Of a stretch of DNA of 64,000 nucleotides, positions 22,449 through 31,203 are shown one piece after another. Within the stretch, counting starts at the first letter, position 1; each line of letters begins with the position of its first letter. The notes under the pieces are model-generated. The model made no database searches. It was not told the DNA's origin and worked only from the letters and a program-made list of their open reading frames with translations. Location: NCBI GenBank assembly GCA_022539475.1, contig VCMS01000041.1:1-64000 (forward strand), given 5' to 3'. A program made the position numbers and the translations under genes. This stretch comes from Gracilaria domingensis. Its lineage: Eukaryota; Rhodophyta; Florideophyceae; Gracilariales; Gracilariaceae.

Positions 22449-23548
22449 CTACAGTGAAGAAGAAGTTCCAGTCGTCCGACGTGGGCGACAAGCCGAAGGA
22501 ACGTACATGCAGTTATTGCAGTAAGCCTGGACACGGCGCCAGTCGTTGTCCAGCTAACCCGCATCGTGACACGAAGTGTCCGCGTTGTGGTAAGTTTGGT
22601 CATTCGGAGGCTACTTGTTGGTCGAAACCAAACCCGGAAGGAGTTCGCTCTGGACTGGAGGACGCCAAGTCCGAGTCTGGCGAAGAACTGAAGTTGAAGA
22701 ATGAGAACCGGGGCGACCATGTTGCTCTGGTTCAGGAACAGGGTGAGGTAGATGTCGTCGCTGCCGCGAAGAGGAATGCGGATGGTGAGGCACTACCTAA
22801 ACAGGCCCGTCAGGGCGTGATGGACATCGATGTCCTTACTGGGAAGTCTTCTCGCCCTCTCGTCCGTGCGAAGCCGAAGAAGAAGAGCCGCAGGAGCAGG
22901 AAGAGCCGAAAGCCGTCGGCGACTATCCAGGACCAGGTTGGGAAGTACAACCTCCTGGCCGAGCTGGCGACAGCTCCTTGTGGGCTAACCTTTGGACAAC
23001 TTCTCCGGGGCGATGCCGAGGAGGCAAGGAAGCTGCTGAGGCGTCTACTCGCCGGTAGCCTTCCTGCGAGTCATGCCTCTGTCATCCAGGGTAGGAACCT
23101 CCCCCGTCGGTTGAAGGTTGTCCCCGTTAAGCTGTACGGAACGCAGACGAATGCGTTGTTGGATTCAGGAGCAGTACCTAACATCATGTCTACAAGGATG
23201 TGTGACATGTTGACCTTAGCTCCGTCTCCGACGAGCAGGAGAGTCACAGTCGCTGATGGAAGTTCGGCGACGGTTCTTGGTTGTGTCAAGGATGTTCCAG
23301 TCGCATTCGGTGAGAACGGCACACCGGTGGACTTCCTTGTGGTGGAGAACACGCCGTTCGACGTAATCATAGGGTGCCCGACGTTGGAATCCCTTCGAGC
23401 TCGCCTCGATCTTGGACGCCAACAGGTACACATGACCGTTGGTGAAGAGGAGGTTGTGCTCGAGTTGTCTAACGAGCCACCGAGAGTGGATGGTGCGCTC
23501 ACCGACAGTGAGGATTTCACGTCGCCAGATGAGTCTGCGGAAGAAGCT
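22449..23548 (+). pseudogene. Gag-protease ORF, 5' part, split by element 2
   Basis: A plus-strand frame beginning at the edge of LTR element 1. It encodes two CCHC zinc knuckles (CSYCSKPGHGASRC and CPRCGKFGHSEATC, about 22507-22620), a basic KKKSRRSRKSRK-type patch (about 22875), and then a retropepsin-like aspartic protease with the active-site DSGA at about 23163-23174 and the IIGCP motif near 23365. Gag-derived nucleocapsid plus protease of a Ty3/gypsy-type element is the likeliest identity. The N-terminal gag is missing, probably cut by element 1. The frame is interrupted after ESAEEA by element 2 and resumes in frame at 34913. A domesticated gag-protease host gene is an alternative. Confidence 0.75.
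23544..23548 (+). repeat. Target-site duplication, left (AAGCT)
   Basis: Five bases immediately before the left LTR of element 2, identical to 34908-34912. Confidence 0.9.
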
Positions 23549-24089
23549 TGTGATATAGTACGTATCGGGAGAAAACCCGAAGCGGTCTTGAGGCGACGGA
23601 GTTAGCTGTGGCTCGAGGGAGCGACTGTAATGAATCCGTACGGGGAGTAAGGAGGAAGCACCGGGCGGTCAGCGGGGAGAGTGGGCGGTTGGTATCACCA
23701 AGCACGTTCAGGAGCGTGCAAAAGGGTACGAACGGCCTAATAAACCTTGTAGTACTTAGCTTAACGGCCTGTCGGTAGCGCTACTTGACGAGCAAGACGT
23801 ACGGCAAAGGGTGCTTGGTGTTTACAACGTTAGGTCATGGCGAGGTTGGGGTCTACCTAAATATCGGGTAAACCCGCCTCTGTGCAGCCTCTAGGTAGCA
23901 ACTTACAGTACTATATTACGCCTGTCACCGTCCGACCGGCACACGTGTCCTACGTACGTTTGGGACCGATATCCGATGCGGGGACAATCACGCGTACAAC
24001 TATCCGCTCGGGCCAGCCCGACACGTACGACACGGCACTCCTCTCAATCCACTCCGTCCGTGCGGTCAGCCAGATCGTGCTATACGACA
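23549..24089 (-). repeat. LTR of element 2 (left, 3' LTR)
   Basis: 541 bases from TGTGATATAG to CTATACGACA on the plus strand. I saw no difference from 34367-34907; the offset is a constant 10818. Confidence 0.95.
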
Positions 24090-24104
24090 GATTCCCCTCC
24101 TTAG
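24090..24104 (-). promoter_or_regulatory. Polypurine tract of element 2
   Basis: On the sense strand TAAGGAGGGGAATC immediately precedes the 3' LTR, the position where plus-strand DNA synthesis is primed. Near copies of the AAGGAGGGG core occur at about 31193-31206 (protease/pol overlap) and 27958-27972 (end of pol) and could serve as central polypurine tracts. Confidence 0.65.
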
Positions 24105-24106
24105 AT

Positions 24107-24128
24107 TGCACTCCGTCCTCGGAGTGCA
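24107..24128. repeat. Perfect hairpin next to the polypurine tract
   Basis: TGCACTCCG / CGGAGTGCA with a TCCT loop, 9-bp stem. It sits just inside the 3' LTR of element 2. It could be a terminator-like or packaging structure; function unknown. Confidence 0.6.
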
Positions 24129-24920
24129 GCCCAGTGCTGCGCCCAAGTCCGTTCGGCTGAGAAGAAGCCACCGATCGTTTCTTTCACAGAAAGTGCCCGC
24201 CACGGGCGGGGCGAAGCCATGTGAGAATTACACGCGTGGCGTGGGGGAGCGGCGGAGCTAGTAGAACTGAAACAGACCGCTGGCGACAAGGGCGCTATGG
24301 GTGGCGCGTGGCCCGTGTCCGTTCATGGAACCGCCAATGCGGCGACCGAGAGAAAAGCTCGCGTGAAGGCGGCTGCGCCCGACTATGAGGGACACCGACC
24401 ACCATGGTGGTAGGTACGCGGTCAGAACTGACACTTCCGCGTCCAATTCGCGAAGCGACGGAAGCGCCCGATGGTGTGCAACCGAGCGATCACGAGGGCG
24501 CACGAATCCTCCTCCTTCGCACGCTACGGCGCGTTCGCGGCCGGTGAGACGCGCTCATGTCCGTTTCGGGTCGGTACCGTGTGGTACGCGCGGTGCGCGC
24601 GCCGCGGCGGACACTGTCCCGCCTTGCGACCTTCCGACGATAGTGGCGACGACAGCGAAGGCCGATAGCGAGGTTGTGCGCGTACTGGCTATGCGACTGC
24701 GCTCGCGGCGCGGCGACTACCACGTCGGATGCGTTCCGAGCGGGAATGGGCTTTAGCCGTCACGGAAAGGGGCGGATGTACAGTGATCATGCCCGCTCGG
24801 AAATAAATTGAGGTGTATGAGGCCTCAAAGTGTACGTATCGGTACGAGCGATATCGCTTTTCGCGAGGTCCCGAACGCCGTCCGTCTTAGCCCGTGCATC
24901 TCCGTGTCGTACCTTGCGGC

Positions 24921-24928
24921 TATAAGAG
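24921..24928 (+). promoter_or_regulatory. TATA box for the antisense ORF
   Basis: TATAAGAG lies 38 bases upstream of the ATG at 24959, pointing into the plus-strand ORF. The spacing implies transcription starting close to or at the ATG, with a very short leader. Confidence 0.5.
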
Positions 24929-24958
24929 CTCCCTTCCACCCGTCATCCGTTGCCCCCG

Positions 24959-27289
24959 ATGGGTTCGCAATCAAGCCAGTCGTCCGCCTCGCCGTCTGCG
25001 ATGGCGAGTAATCCGAATCAACCGAGTGTGTCCGGTGGCGGCGGTCCGTTTCGGTCTATGCCGCTTCCTGGTCAGCACTTCGACCATCGTAGTCGTCGTA
25101 CGAGCCAGGCCCCGCGTCGGTCGAAGCAGGTTCCGATCACGGTCAACGAGTACATTCAGGACAATGCGGAGTACTTCGATGCGCGTCGCTTCGCAGCCAT
25201 TCCGGTCTCGCTCCCATTACGTGAGGTGGCGAGCCGTAACCCAAAGCGTACGCGAATGGAAGCTTGGCAGGCACGTTGGAATCACCTTCCTGGAATCGTC
25301 GGTCGTGCGGACGAAAGGACGTTCGGGATAGCCGATATGCCGTACTTAAGGTGCCCCGAGGAGCGCGAGTATCAACGCCGACTTCAGAGCCTGATGCACC
25401 GGCTCAATTCCGACGCGAACTTTCCGCCCGAAAACGGTAACCCTCTCGCGTTGGTGATGTTCGAACCGCCGTACGACCAGCTGTACTGGTTAGACCGCGA
25501 GCATTGGGGGAGCAATGCCGCGACGGAAGCCCGCATCCGGGGTTCACACCGTTTCTTCTACTCCTGGCACAACGTCGAGTACTTCGACGTCGCGAAGAAC
25601 GACCGTACGACGGTATACTACGGTATGACCGAGGCGTGGAAGTCTGTGGAGGTCGAACGCAACCTTTCCGTACCGACGCCGTCCGTGGTGGCATACCATT
25701 CGCGGGAACTGCTATCCCAAGGAGCGTTGAGCCGTGCGGTCTTGCAGATCCTGTACGCCGAGTGGGCAGTTTTCGCTTTCATGGCGTTCCTCCAGGCGGC
25801 CAGCGACGGTGTGGAAGTCTTCACCCGTGCGGGCGATCAGCGCCTGTACAACACGGACGATTCGCCGCAGTACGGACGGTTGTTCCCTCTCCCGTACAAA
25901 TTGGTATGCATCTTGGCCGAAATGGGGTTGCAGAACATCCTGCGGGGGACCTCTTACCCCCCTGCGGTCGGTGAGAAGCTCCTTCAGTACTCTTTGGAGA
26001 CGGACTGGTCGCAGACGCCGGGGTTTCTCTGGTACGATTACTTTGAGGACTCGTTCCCTACTATGCCCGCATCCGGTACGGGCGCGTTGCCGATCGACCG
26101 AGTGCTATTGCCAACGGGACAGCTTCCGCCTTGGCCATTCGCGGATAGGCCGAACTACTTCCCGCATGGGTACATGGAAGAAGACTTCGAAGCCGCTCCT
26201 CCAGTGCCGAGGCGTGAGAGCGGGGTCCAAGCCGGTCTGCCTCAGTTATCCTCTGCGGCCGAGCCGGAGCCTGATCCGGAGATCGTGGAGGTACCTGTGC
26301 GTACGGAGCGAGAGGTCCAGGTCGGGCTCCCAGGCCGCCAATTGGACGCAATGGGTGTCGAAGTCTCTGGCGAGCGCCTCCAGACGTTGCTCAACGCCTT
26401 GCGGGCTGTATGCGTTCCGCGTGGGATTCCGGAGCCGACTGACGTGCCGGGCGCCCTGACGGCTGCGCGTACTTGGGTGCGTCGCGCGGCGAACTCCGAA
26501 GCGTGCCTGCGTGAGCAGGCTCAGGGCATGTTGGACCTACTCGGTTACCTTCGCGAACACAGCCTGCGCGTTCTCGGTTCGTACGAGCAGGGTATGCTGG
26601 CCGGTTTCGGGGAGGGTACTGCGCCGGACGGACAGGTTATGGAGACGCAGGCTCCGACGTTGGACGAGTTGGTCGGTGAGTCCTATCAAGGGTTGCACGA
26701 CCAGGCCACGGTGGAGAATCAGGTCAACCAGATCGTTCAGAACCTGAGACGGGCGCGTGCGTCCATGTTTGACGGGGTCACTCTGAACCCTCCAGCACCT
26801 CCGGTGAGTCCGGAAGGAGCTGGGGGAGACGGTGGTGAGGCTGTCGCCGGTACGGAAGGTGTCGCTGCGACGGGGGACGGTGGCGCTCAAGCGTCCGGTG
26901 GCGGTGCTGTAGCAGTTGGTGACGACGTGGAACCCGTGGATACCCCAATGGCGGAAGTTGCGTCCGGTGTGGAAGCTCCTAGCGCTCCTGCTCCGGTGAC
27001 GCCAGGTACCGGTGCGGGTGCGTCAGGCGTGGTTGCCAGTGACGTTCCGGCGGCGAGCGCGCCTAGTCAGCCGCAGTCATCCGTGAGGGTCGTGGTAGCC
27101 AACGCTCCTTGGCCGGGTACTTCAAGTCCGTTCCAGCCGGTCAGTTCCCGAGGGGGCTCGGCGTCGGCCTACCGTTCGGGCATTCCGACACCTCGTGGGG
27201 GGCGTGGTCGTGGTGGTACGCGTGGCCGTCGGACGGTGTCGCTGCGACGGGGGACGGTGGCGCTCAAGCGTCCGGTGGCGGTGCTGTAG
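24959..27289 (+). CDS. 776-aa antisense ORF of element 2, unknown family
   Basis: A long plus-strand ORF opposite in sense to gag-pol, starting ATGGGTTCG. I do not recognise it. Residues 1-60 are Ser/Gln/Gly-rich and basic. Residues about 60-400 are a globular domain rich in Trp, Tyr and Phe. About 400-600 is helical with Glu/Leu repeats. The tail is Ala/Gly/Pro/Val-rich low complexity leading to an RGG box (RGGRGRGGTRGR), a feature of RNA-binding proteins. It has a TATA box at 24921, an AATAAA at 27808, and convergent orientation to pol. A 377-bp tandem duplication shifts the frame so that this copy ends at 27289. The original ending (GRGVSKTLPAVKSI..) is reached only in the second repeat, at 27675. 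Conservation of so long a frame argues for function. Confidence 0.75.
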   Translation: MGSQSSQSSASPSAMASNPNQPSVSGGGGPFRSMPLPGQHFDHRSRRTSQAPRRSKQVPITVNEYIQDNAEYFDARRFAAIPVSLPLREVASRNPKRTRMEAWQARWNHLPGIVGRADERTFGIADMPYLRCPEEREYQRRLQSLMHRLNSDANFPPENGNPLALVMFEPPYDQLYWLDREHWGSNAATEARIRGSHRFFYSWHNVEYFDVAKNDRTTVYYGMTEAWKSVEVERNLSVPTPSVVAYHSRELLSQGALSRAVLQILYAEWAVFAFMAFLQAASDGVEVFTRAGDQRLYNTDDSPQYGRLFPLPYKLVCILAEMGLQNILRGTSYPPAVGEKLLQYSLETDWSQTPGFLWYDYFEDSFPTMPASGTGALPIDRVLLPTGQLPPWPFADRPNYFPHGYMEEDFEAAPPVPRRESGVQAGLPQLSSAAEPEPDPEIVEVPVRTEREVQVGLPGRQLDAMGVEVSGERLQTLLNALRAVCVPRGIPEPTDVPGALTAARTWVRRAANSEACLREQAQGMLDLLGYLREHSLRVLGSYEQGMLAGFGEGTAPDGQVMETQAPTLDELVGESYQGLHDQATVENQVNQIVQNLRRARASMFDGVTLNPPAPPVSPEGAGGDGGEAVAGTEGVAATGDGGAQASGGGAVAVGDDVEPVDTPMAEVASGVEAPSAPAPVTPGTGAGASGVVASDVPAASAPSQPQSSVRVVVANAPWPGTSSPFQPVSSRGGSASAYRSGIPTPRGGRGRGGTRGRRTVSLRRGTVALKRPVAVL

Positions 27290-27606
27290 CAGTTGGTGAC
27301 GACGTGGAGCCCGTGGATACCCCAATGGCGGAAGTTGCGTCCGGTGTGGAAGCTCCTAGCGCTCCTGCTCCGGTGACGCCAGGTACCGGTGCGGGTGCGT
27401 CAGGCGTGGTTGCCAGTGACGTTCCGGCGGCGAGCGCGCCTAGTCAGCCGCAGTCATCCGTGAGGGTCGTGGTAGCCAACGCTCCTTGGCCGGGTACTTC
27501 AAGTCCGTTCCAGCCGGTCAGTTCCCGAGGGGGCTCGGCGTCGGCCTACCGTTCGGGCATTCCGACACCTCGTGGGGGGCGTGGTCGTGGTGGTACGCGT
27601 GGCCGT
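26858..27606 (+). repeat. 377-bp tandem duplication inside the antisense ORF
   Basis: 26858-27229 is repeated at 27235-27606 with only about one base changed (GTGGAACCC versus GTGGAGCCC) and 5 bases between. The period of 377 is not a multiple of three, so the duplication shifts the reading frame between copies. Frame 27109-27675 (+) carries the second copy and the natural C-terminus. Either a recent mutation or an assembly artefact. Confidence 0.85.
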
Positions 27607-27807
27607 GGTCGTGGCGTATCCAAGACGTTGCCGGCAGTGAAGAGTATCCAGAAGAAGGGACCGGGTGGTGCGTAGACGGTTCCAATGTCGTGCGTGTCCT
27701 TGAGTAAACTTGTGTTGTTGTGTGCATTCTTCCTTTGCGTACGTCAGGTTGAATCCGTTGACGTAAAGTGCCGATATCGGAAAAGGCGGCGTTTCACTAG
27801 ATCGAAA

Positions 27808-27813
27808 AATAAA
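27808..27813 (+). terminator. AATAAA polyadenylation signal after the antisense ORF
   Basis: AATAAA occurs about 130 bases after the intended stop at 27675, in a GC-rich setting where such a word is uncommon, and before the convergent 3' end of pol at 27901. Confidence 0.4.
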
Positions 27814-27900
27814 GGGGGTGAGCCAATGAGCGTACGGTTAGGGCGAATATCCGGCCAACCGTCGCGCGTCAGTGGTCGTATCCGTGTCGGTTGGAGCCCG

Positions 27901-30900
27901 TCACGTGCTTGGGGAGTAGGTGGCGTTTTGTCCGGCCGACGGACTTCCGTCTGCTTCTCTCCCCCTCCTTAAGGGTGTTGCCGATGTCGTACGACTTCGG
28001 CGACGCCAGTATCGTGCGACAAAGTGCTGCGGGATGTTGGAAGGGGGTTCGTAGGTGTCGGATTCGGCGGTGTAGCCGTACCAGCGTACGCGGTATTGGA
28101 CTCCGTCCGGCCTATTGCGGTGCGCTACGACGCGTTCCACGACGCAAGGAACCGTATCGGGTGGCGGTAAATCGTCGCGGTCGACGACGTCGTCCGCGAA
28201 TGGTCCCTCCGGGTCAGCGACGGGTTCCTCCCGTGTACGTTCGGTGGTAACGGGGCTACTCGTAGGCCGTGCGGACGGGGCGCGTGTGACGCGATCAATG
28301 GAGACGGTGTGTTCGATACCGTTTTCATCGATAGTAACGGTAGTGTTCGTTGTGGCTTTGACCTTGAACGGACCGGTGGTCTTCGGCAGTAGTTTCCGAA
28401 GAGTTCGTTCCTGTTCCGTTAGGTCCTCTTCCGTGCTTTTGTAATTGGGTCGGTCAATGTACACTTCCTCGCCTTCCGCGAACGTAGGGCGAAACCGGAC
28501 AGTCCTATCGAAGTCGTCCTTGTAGCGCTGCTGTGCGCGTGTCAGCTTTGTCCGCGCGGTCTGAAGCGTCGCCTGTAGGAGTTTGAGTGTGTATCGCTTC
28601 AACTGGGCTGCGGACGGCTGAGTCGGTGTTGCAGGGTCCAAGGACGTACTGGGTTCGTCGATGAGGACGCTGGGGGGTGTCCTCGTTAGTGCGACCGCGA
28701 ACGGGGTGGTTCCGATGGACCTATGGACCTGGAGGTTATATCCGTACGTAAGGGGTTGGACATATGCGTGCCACGTCCTTTGGTGGTCTGCTACGTAGTG
28801 GCGGAGGCGCTCCACCAGCGTCTTGTTGAACCGTTCGGCCTGCCCGTTTGTCTGGGGGTGATACGCAGTGGTCGAAACGTGCTTCGTGCCCAGTGCGGAG
28901 CAGACGGCCTCGAAAAACTTCGACGTGAACTGCGGTCCGTTGTCGGTTAGTAGGCAGTTCGGGATGCCGTACGGGTAAACCCAATGTTCCAAGAACGTTT
29001 TGGCTACCACTGGGGCGGTGGTTGACCGCAGCGGTATGGCTCGCGAGAGCTTGCTAAACCGATCGGTCATTACCAGGATATACTGGCATCCGTTAAGGGA
29101 TCTGGTAAAGGGTCCCACTATGTCCATGGCAATAAACTCGAGCGGACCAGCTGCTGGGAAGAGCTTCAGCAGCTTCTGGGACCGATAACGGGTTCCTTTG
29201 ACGGCTGAGCATGACCGACAATCCCGTACGGTCTGGAAGACGTCGTTGGCCATGTGGGGCCAATAGAAGTCCCTCCGTAGTGTTTCGTACATTCTGGTGG
29301 CACCAGGGTGTCCGACCAAGCGGGGATAGTGCGCCAGGTAAAGAACGCGTGCCTGCAGGGACTCGGGGACCACCTTCTGTAGGGCGCCGTCCAAGCGTGA
29401 GCGTCGTATGAGTACTCCGTTTCGGTCGACATCGAACAAGGTAACCCCGTTGCCGACATCTCTCCGTACGGATTGGCAGAAAGGGTCCTGCGCCTGAGCT
29501 CGTACGAGTTCCTCGAGCGTGATGGGTACGATTTCGGTTTCTTCCGTGGGCAGTGCCAGCACTTCCGGTATTCCTGGTGATTCCCGTTCGGGTCTTGGCC
29601 AATCTATGCAGACGTTCGTATATTCTTGTCCGTCTACGGTGATGTTGGCTATAACGAGACCGTCGTCCGGACGGTCGTCGATGAGGAAACAGGGGACCTC
29701 GTCGTCTAGCGGTGAAGTGTCCTCTCCGTCCGTTTGGATTCGTGAGAGTGCATCTGCCGCTCGGTGTTTGATACCCGGTCGGTGAATGACGTCGAAGTCG
29801 TACTCCATCAGGCGTAGGCGCCACCGTGCGAGTCGCCCTGAGGCGTCCGCTAGGTTCAGTATCCACCTCAACGAGTGGTGATCCGTGCGAACAGTGAACT
29901 TCTGTCCTTCCAAATACGGTCGGAGGTGCAGGATAGCCCATACTACAGCGAGGCATTCCCGTTCGGTCGTTGAATACTTTCGCTCGGTCTTGGTTAGCGA
30001 GCGGCTCCAGTATCCGATTGGGAGAAGGTCCCCATCGGGTTGCCTCTGGAGGAGGGCACAGCCAACCTGACGGTCACACGCGTCGGTGTCCAGTACGTAT
30101 GGATATCCTTGTTTCGGGATAGCCAGTATCGGGGGCCGTACCAGGCGTTGGCGAAGTTCGTCGAATGCCTCGTATTCCGTATCGGTCAGGGTTTCGAAGC
30201 TAGTAGGCTGCCCCTTTTCCAGTTTCTGATTCAGGGGAGCCGCTATCCGTGCGAAGTTCTGTACGAACCGGCGGAAGACGTTGCAAAGACCCAGGAACGA
30301 GCGGAGTTCCGTTTGCGTAGTGGGCGGCTTCGCCTGCTTGATGGCCTCCTGCGTCTTCGTAGACACCTGTAGCTTGCCCGGACGGATGATATGGCCGAGG
30401 TAGTCGACCGTTCCACTAAAGAAATGACATTTGTCCAGTCGTAGGGTAATTCCTGCGGAACGTAGCATGTCGAGGATTGTCCGTACGTGTTCGTAGTGTT
30501 CTTCTATCGTTCTGGAGTAGATGATCACGTCATCCAGGTAAACCAGTGCGTACTGCCACTTAACACGTAATAGGATGATGTCCAGAGCCCTCTGGAACGT
30601 AGCCGGGGCGTTCTTGAGTCCAAAAGGCATCCGTACGTAGCGGTAGAGGCCCATGTGGGACGTGAAGGCTGTCTTGTCCCGGTCGGCTTCGTCCACTTCG
30701 GTCTGCCAGTATCCGCTATTGGCGTCCAGTGTGGAGAATATCCGTGCGTCTCCTAACGAGTCTATGCACTCGTCCATTCTTGGCAGAGGGTATGTATCCC
30801 GTACGGTCACGGCATTTAAACGGCGGTAGTCGACGCAAAAACGTAGGCTTCCATCTTTCTTCTGTGCAAAGACGACCGGACTGGCCCATTCTGCGGACGA

Positions 30901-31203
30901 TGGTTCTATCACTCCTGCTGCCAGCTGTTGGGTTATCTCCTTACGTTCAAGCTCCCGTCGGGCGGGTCCTGCACGGTAAGGCATCTGGAATATCGGCTTG
31001 GTGCCGGGTTCCAGCTGTATCCGATGCTTTGCGGCGAAGATCTTGCCTAAGTGGCCATCCCACATGTCCTTGAACGGTCGGAGGAGTTCAATGACTGTGT
31101 CGCGTTCGTTCTCATACTCGGGGCTGATTTGAACGCGTTGGGGCCAATCGGGCTGGTCAGAACGCCGTGGAGGTTGGTCTAAGGCGGTATCCTCCTCCCC
31201 TCC
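27901..31203 (-). CDS. pol: Pol of element 2: RT, RNase H, integrase, chromodomain
   Basis: One open frame of about 1,100 codons. Numbering from the MWDG methionine at 31065: reverse transcriptase at about 40-220 with YLDD at 176-179; RNase H at about 325-440 (DTDACD, TERE, TDHHS); integrase zinc finger with two His near 579-586 and CxxC at 616-619; the DDE core with MDIVG near 648, LLTDNGPQF near 710 and NGQAERFN near 750; a GPY/F-like GPFKV module; and a C-terminal chromodomain (VERVVAHR..YRVRWYGY..DTYEPPSNI). The chromodomain marks the chromovirus lineage and is thought to direct integration to histone-modified chromatin. All catalytic residues I can check are present. The frame opens in the -1 phase within the protease ORF, so expression probably needs ribosomal frameshifting. 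Confidence 0.95.
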   Translation of the reverse strand, partial: GGEEDTALDQPPRRSDQPDWPQRVQISPEYENERDTVIELLRPFKDMWDGHLGKIFAAKHRIQLEPGTKPIFQMPYRAGPARRELERKEITQQLAAGVIEPSSAEWASPVVFAQKKDGSLRFCVDYRRLNAVTVRDTYPLPRMDECIDSLGDARIFSTLDANSGYWQTEVDEADRDKTAFTSHMGLYRYVRMPFGLKNAPATFQRALDIILLRVKWQYALVYLDDVIIYSRTIEEHYEHVRTILDMLRSAGITLRLDKCHFFSGTVDYLGHIIRPGKLQVSTKTQEAIKQAKPPTTQTELRSFLGLCNVFRRFVQNFARIAAPLNQKLEKGQPTSFETLTDTEYEAFDELRQRLVRPPILAIPKQGYPYVLDTDACDRQVGCALLQRQPDGDLLPIGYWSRSLTKTERKYSTTERECLAVVWAILHLRPYLEGQKFTVRTDHHSLRWILNLADASGRLARWRLRLMEYDFDVIHRPGIKHRAADALSRIQTDGEDTSPLDDEVPCFLIDDRPDDGLVIANITVDGQEYTNVCIDWPRPERESPGIPEVLALPTEETEIVPITLEELVRAQAQDPFCQSVRRDVGNGVTLFDVDRNGVLIRRSRLDGALQKVVPESLQARVLYLAHYPRLVGHPGATRMYETLRRDFYWPHMANDVFQTVRDCRSCSAVKGTRYRSQKLLKLFPAAGPLEFIAMDIVGPFTRSLNGCQYILVMTDRFSKLSRAIPLRSTTAPVVAKTFLEHWVYPYGIPNCLLTDNGPQFTSKFFEAVCSALGTKHVSTTAYHPQTNGQAERFNKTLVERLRHYVADHQRTWHAYVQPLTYGYNLQVHRSIGTTPFAVALTRTPPSVLIDEPSTSLDPATPTQPSAAQLKRYTLKLLQATLQTARTKLTRAQQRYKDDFDRTVRFRPTFAEGEEVYIDRPNYKSTEEDLTEQERTLRKLLPKTTGPFKVKATTNTTVTIDENGIEHTVSIDRVTRAPSARPTSSPVTTERTREEPVADPEGPFADDVVDRDDLPPPDTVPCVVERVVAHRNRPDGVQYRVRWYGYTAESDTYEPPSNIPQHFVARYWRRRSRTTSATPLRRGREADGSPSAGQNATYSPST

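Noticed and set aside
29093-29956. 287-codon minus frame within pol of element 2
   Set aside because: Arg/Thr-rich off-frame translation of the integrase region. The overlapping pol frame is the real one.
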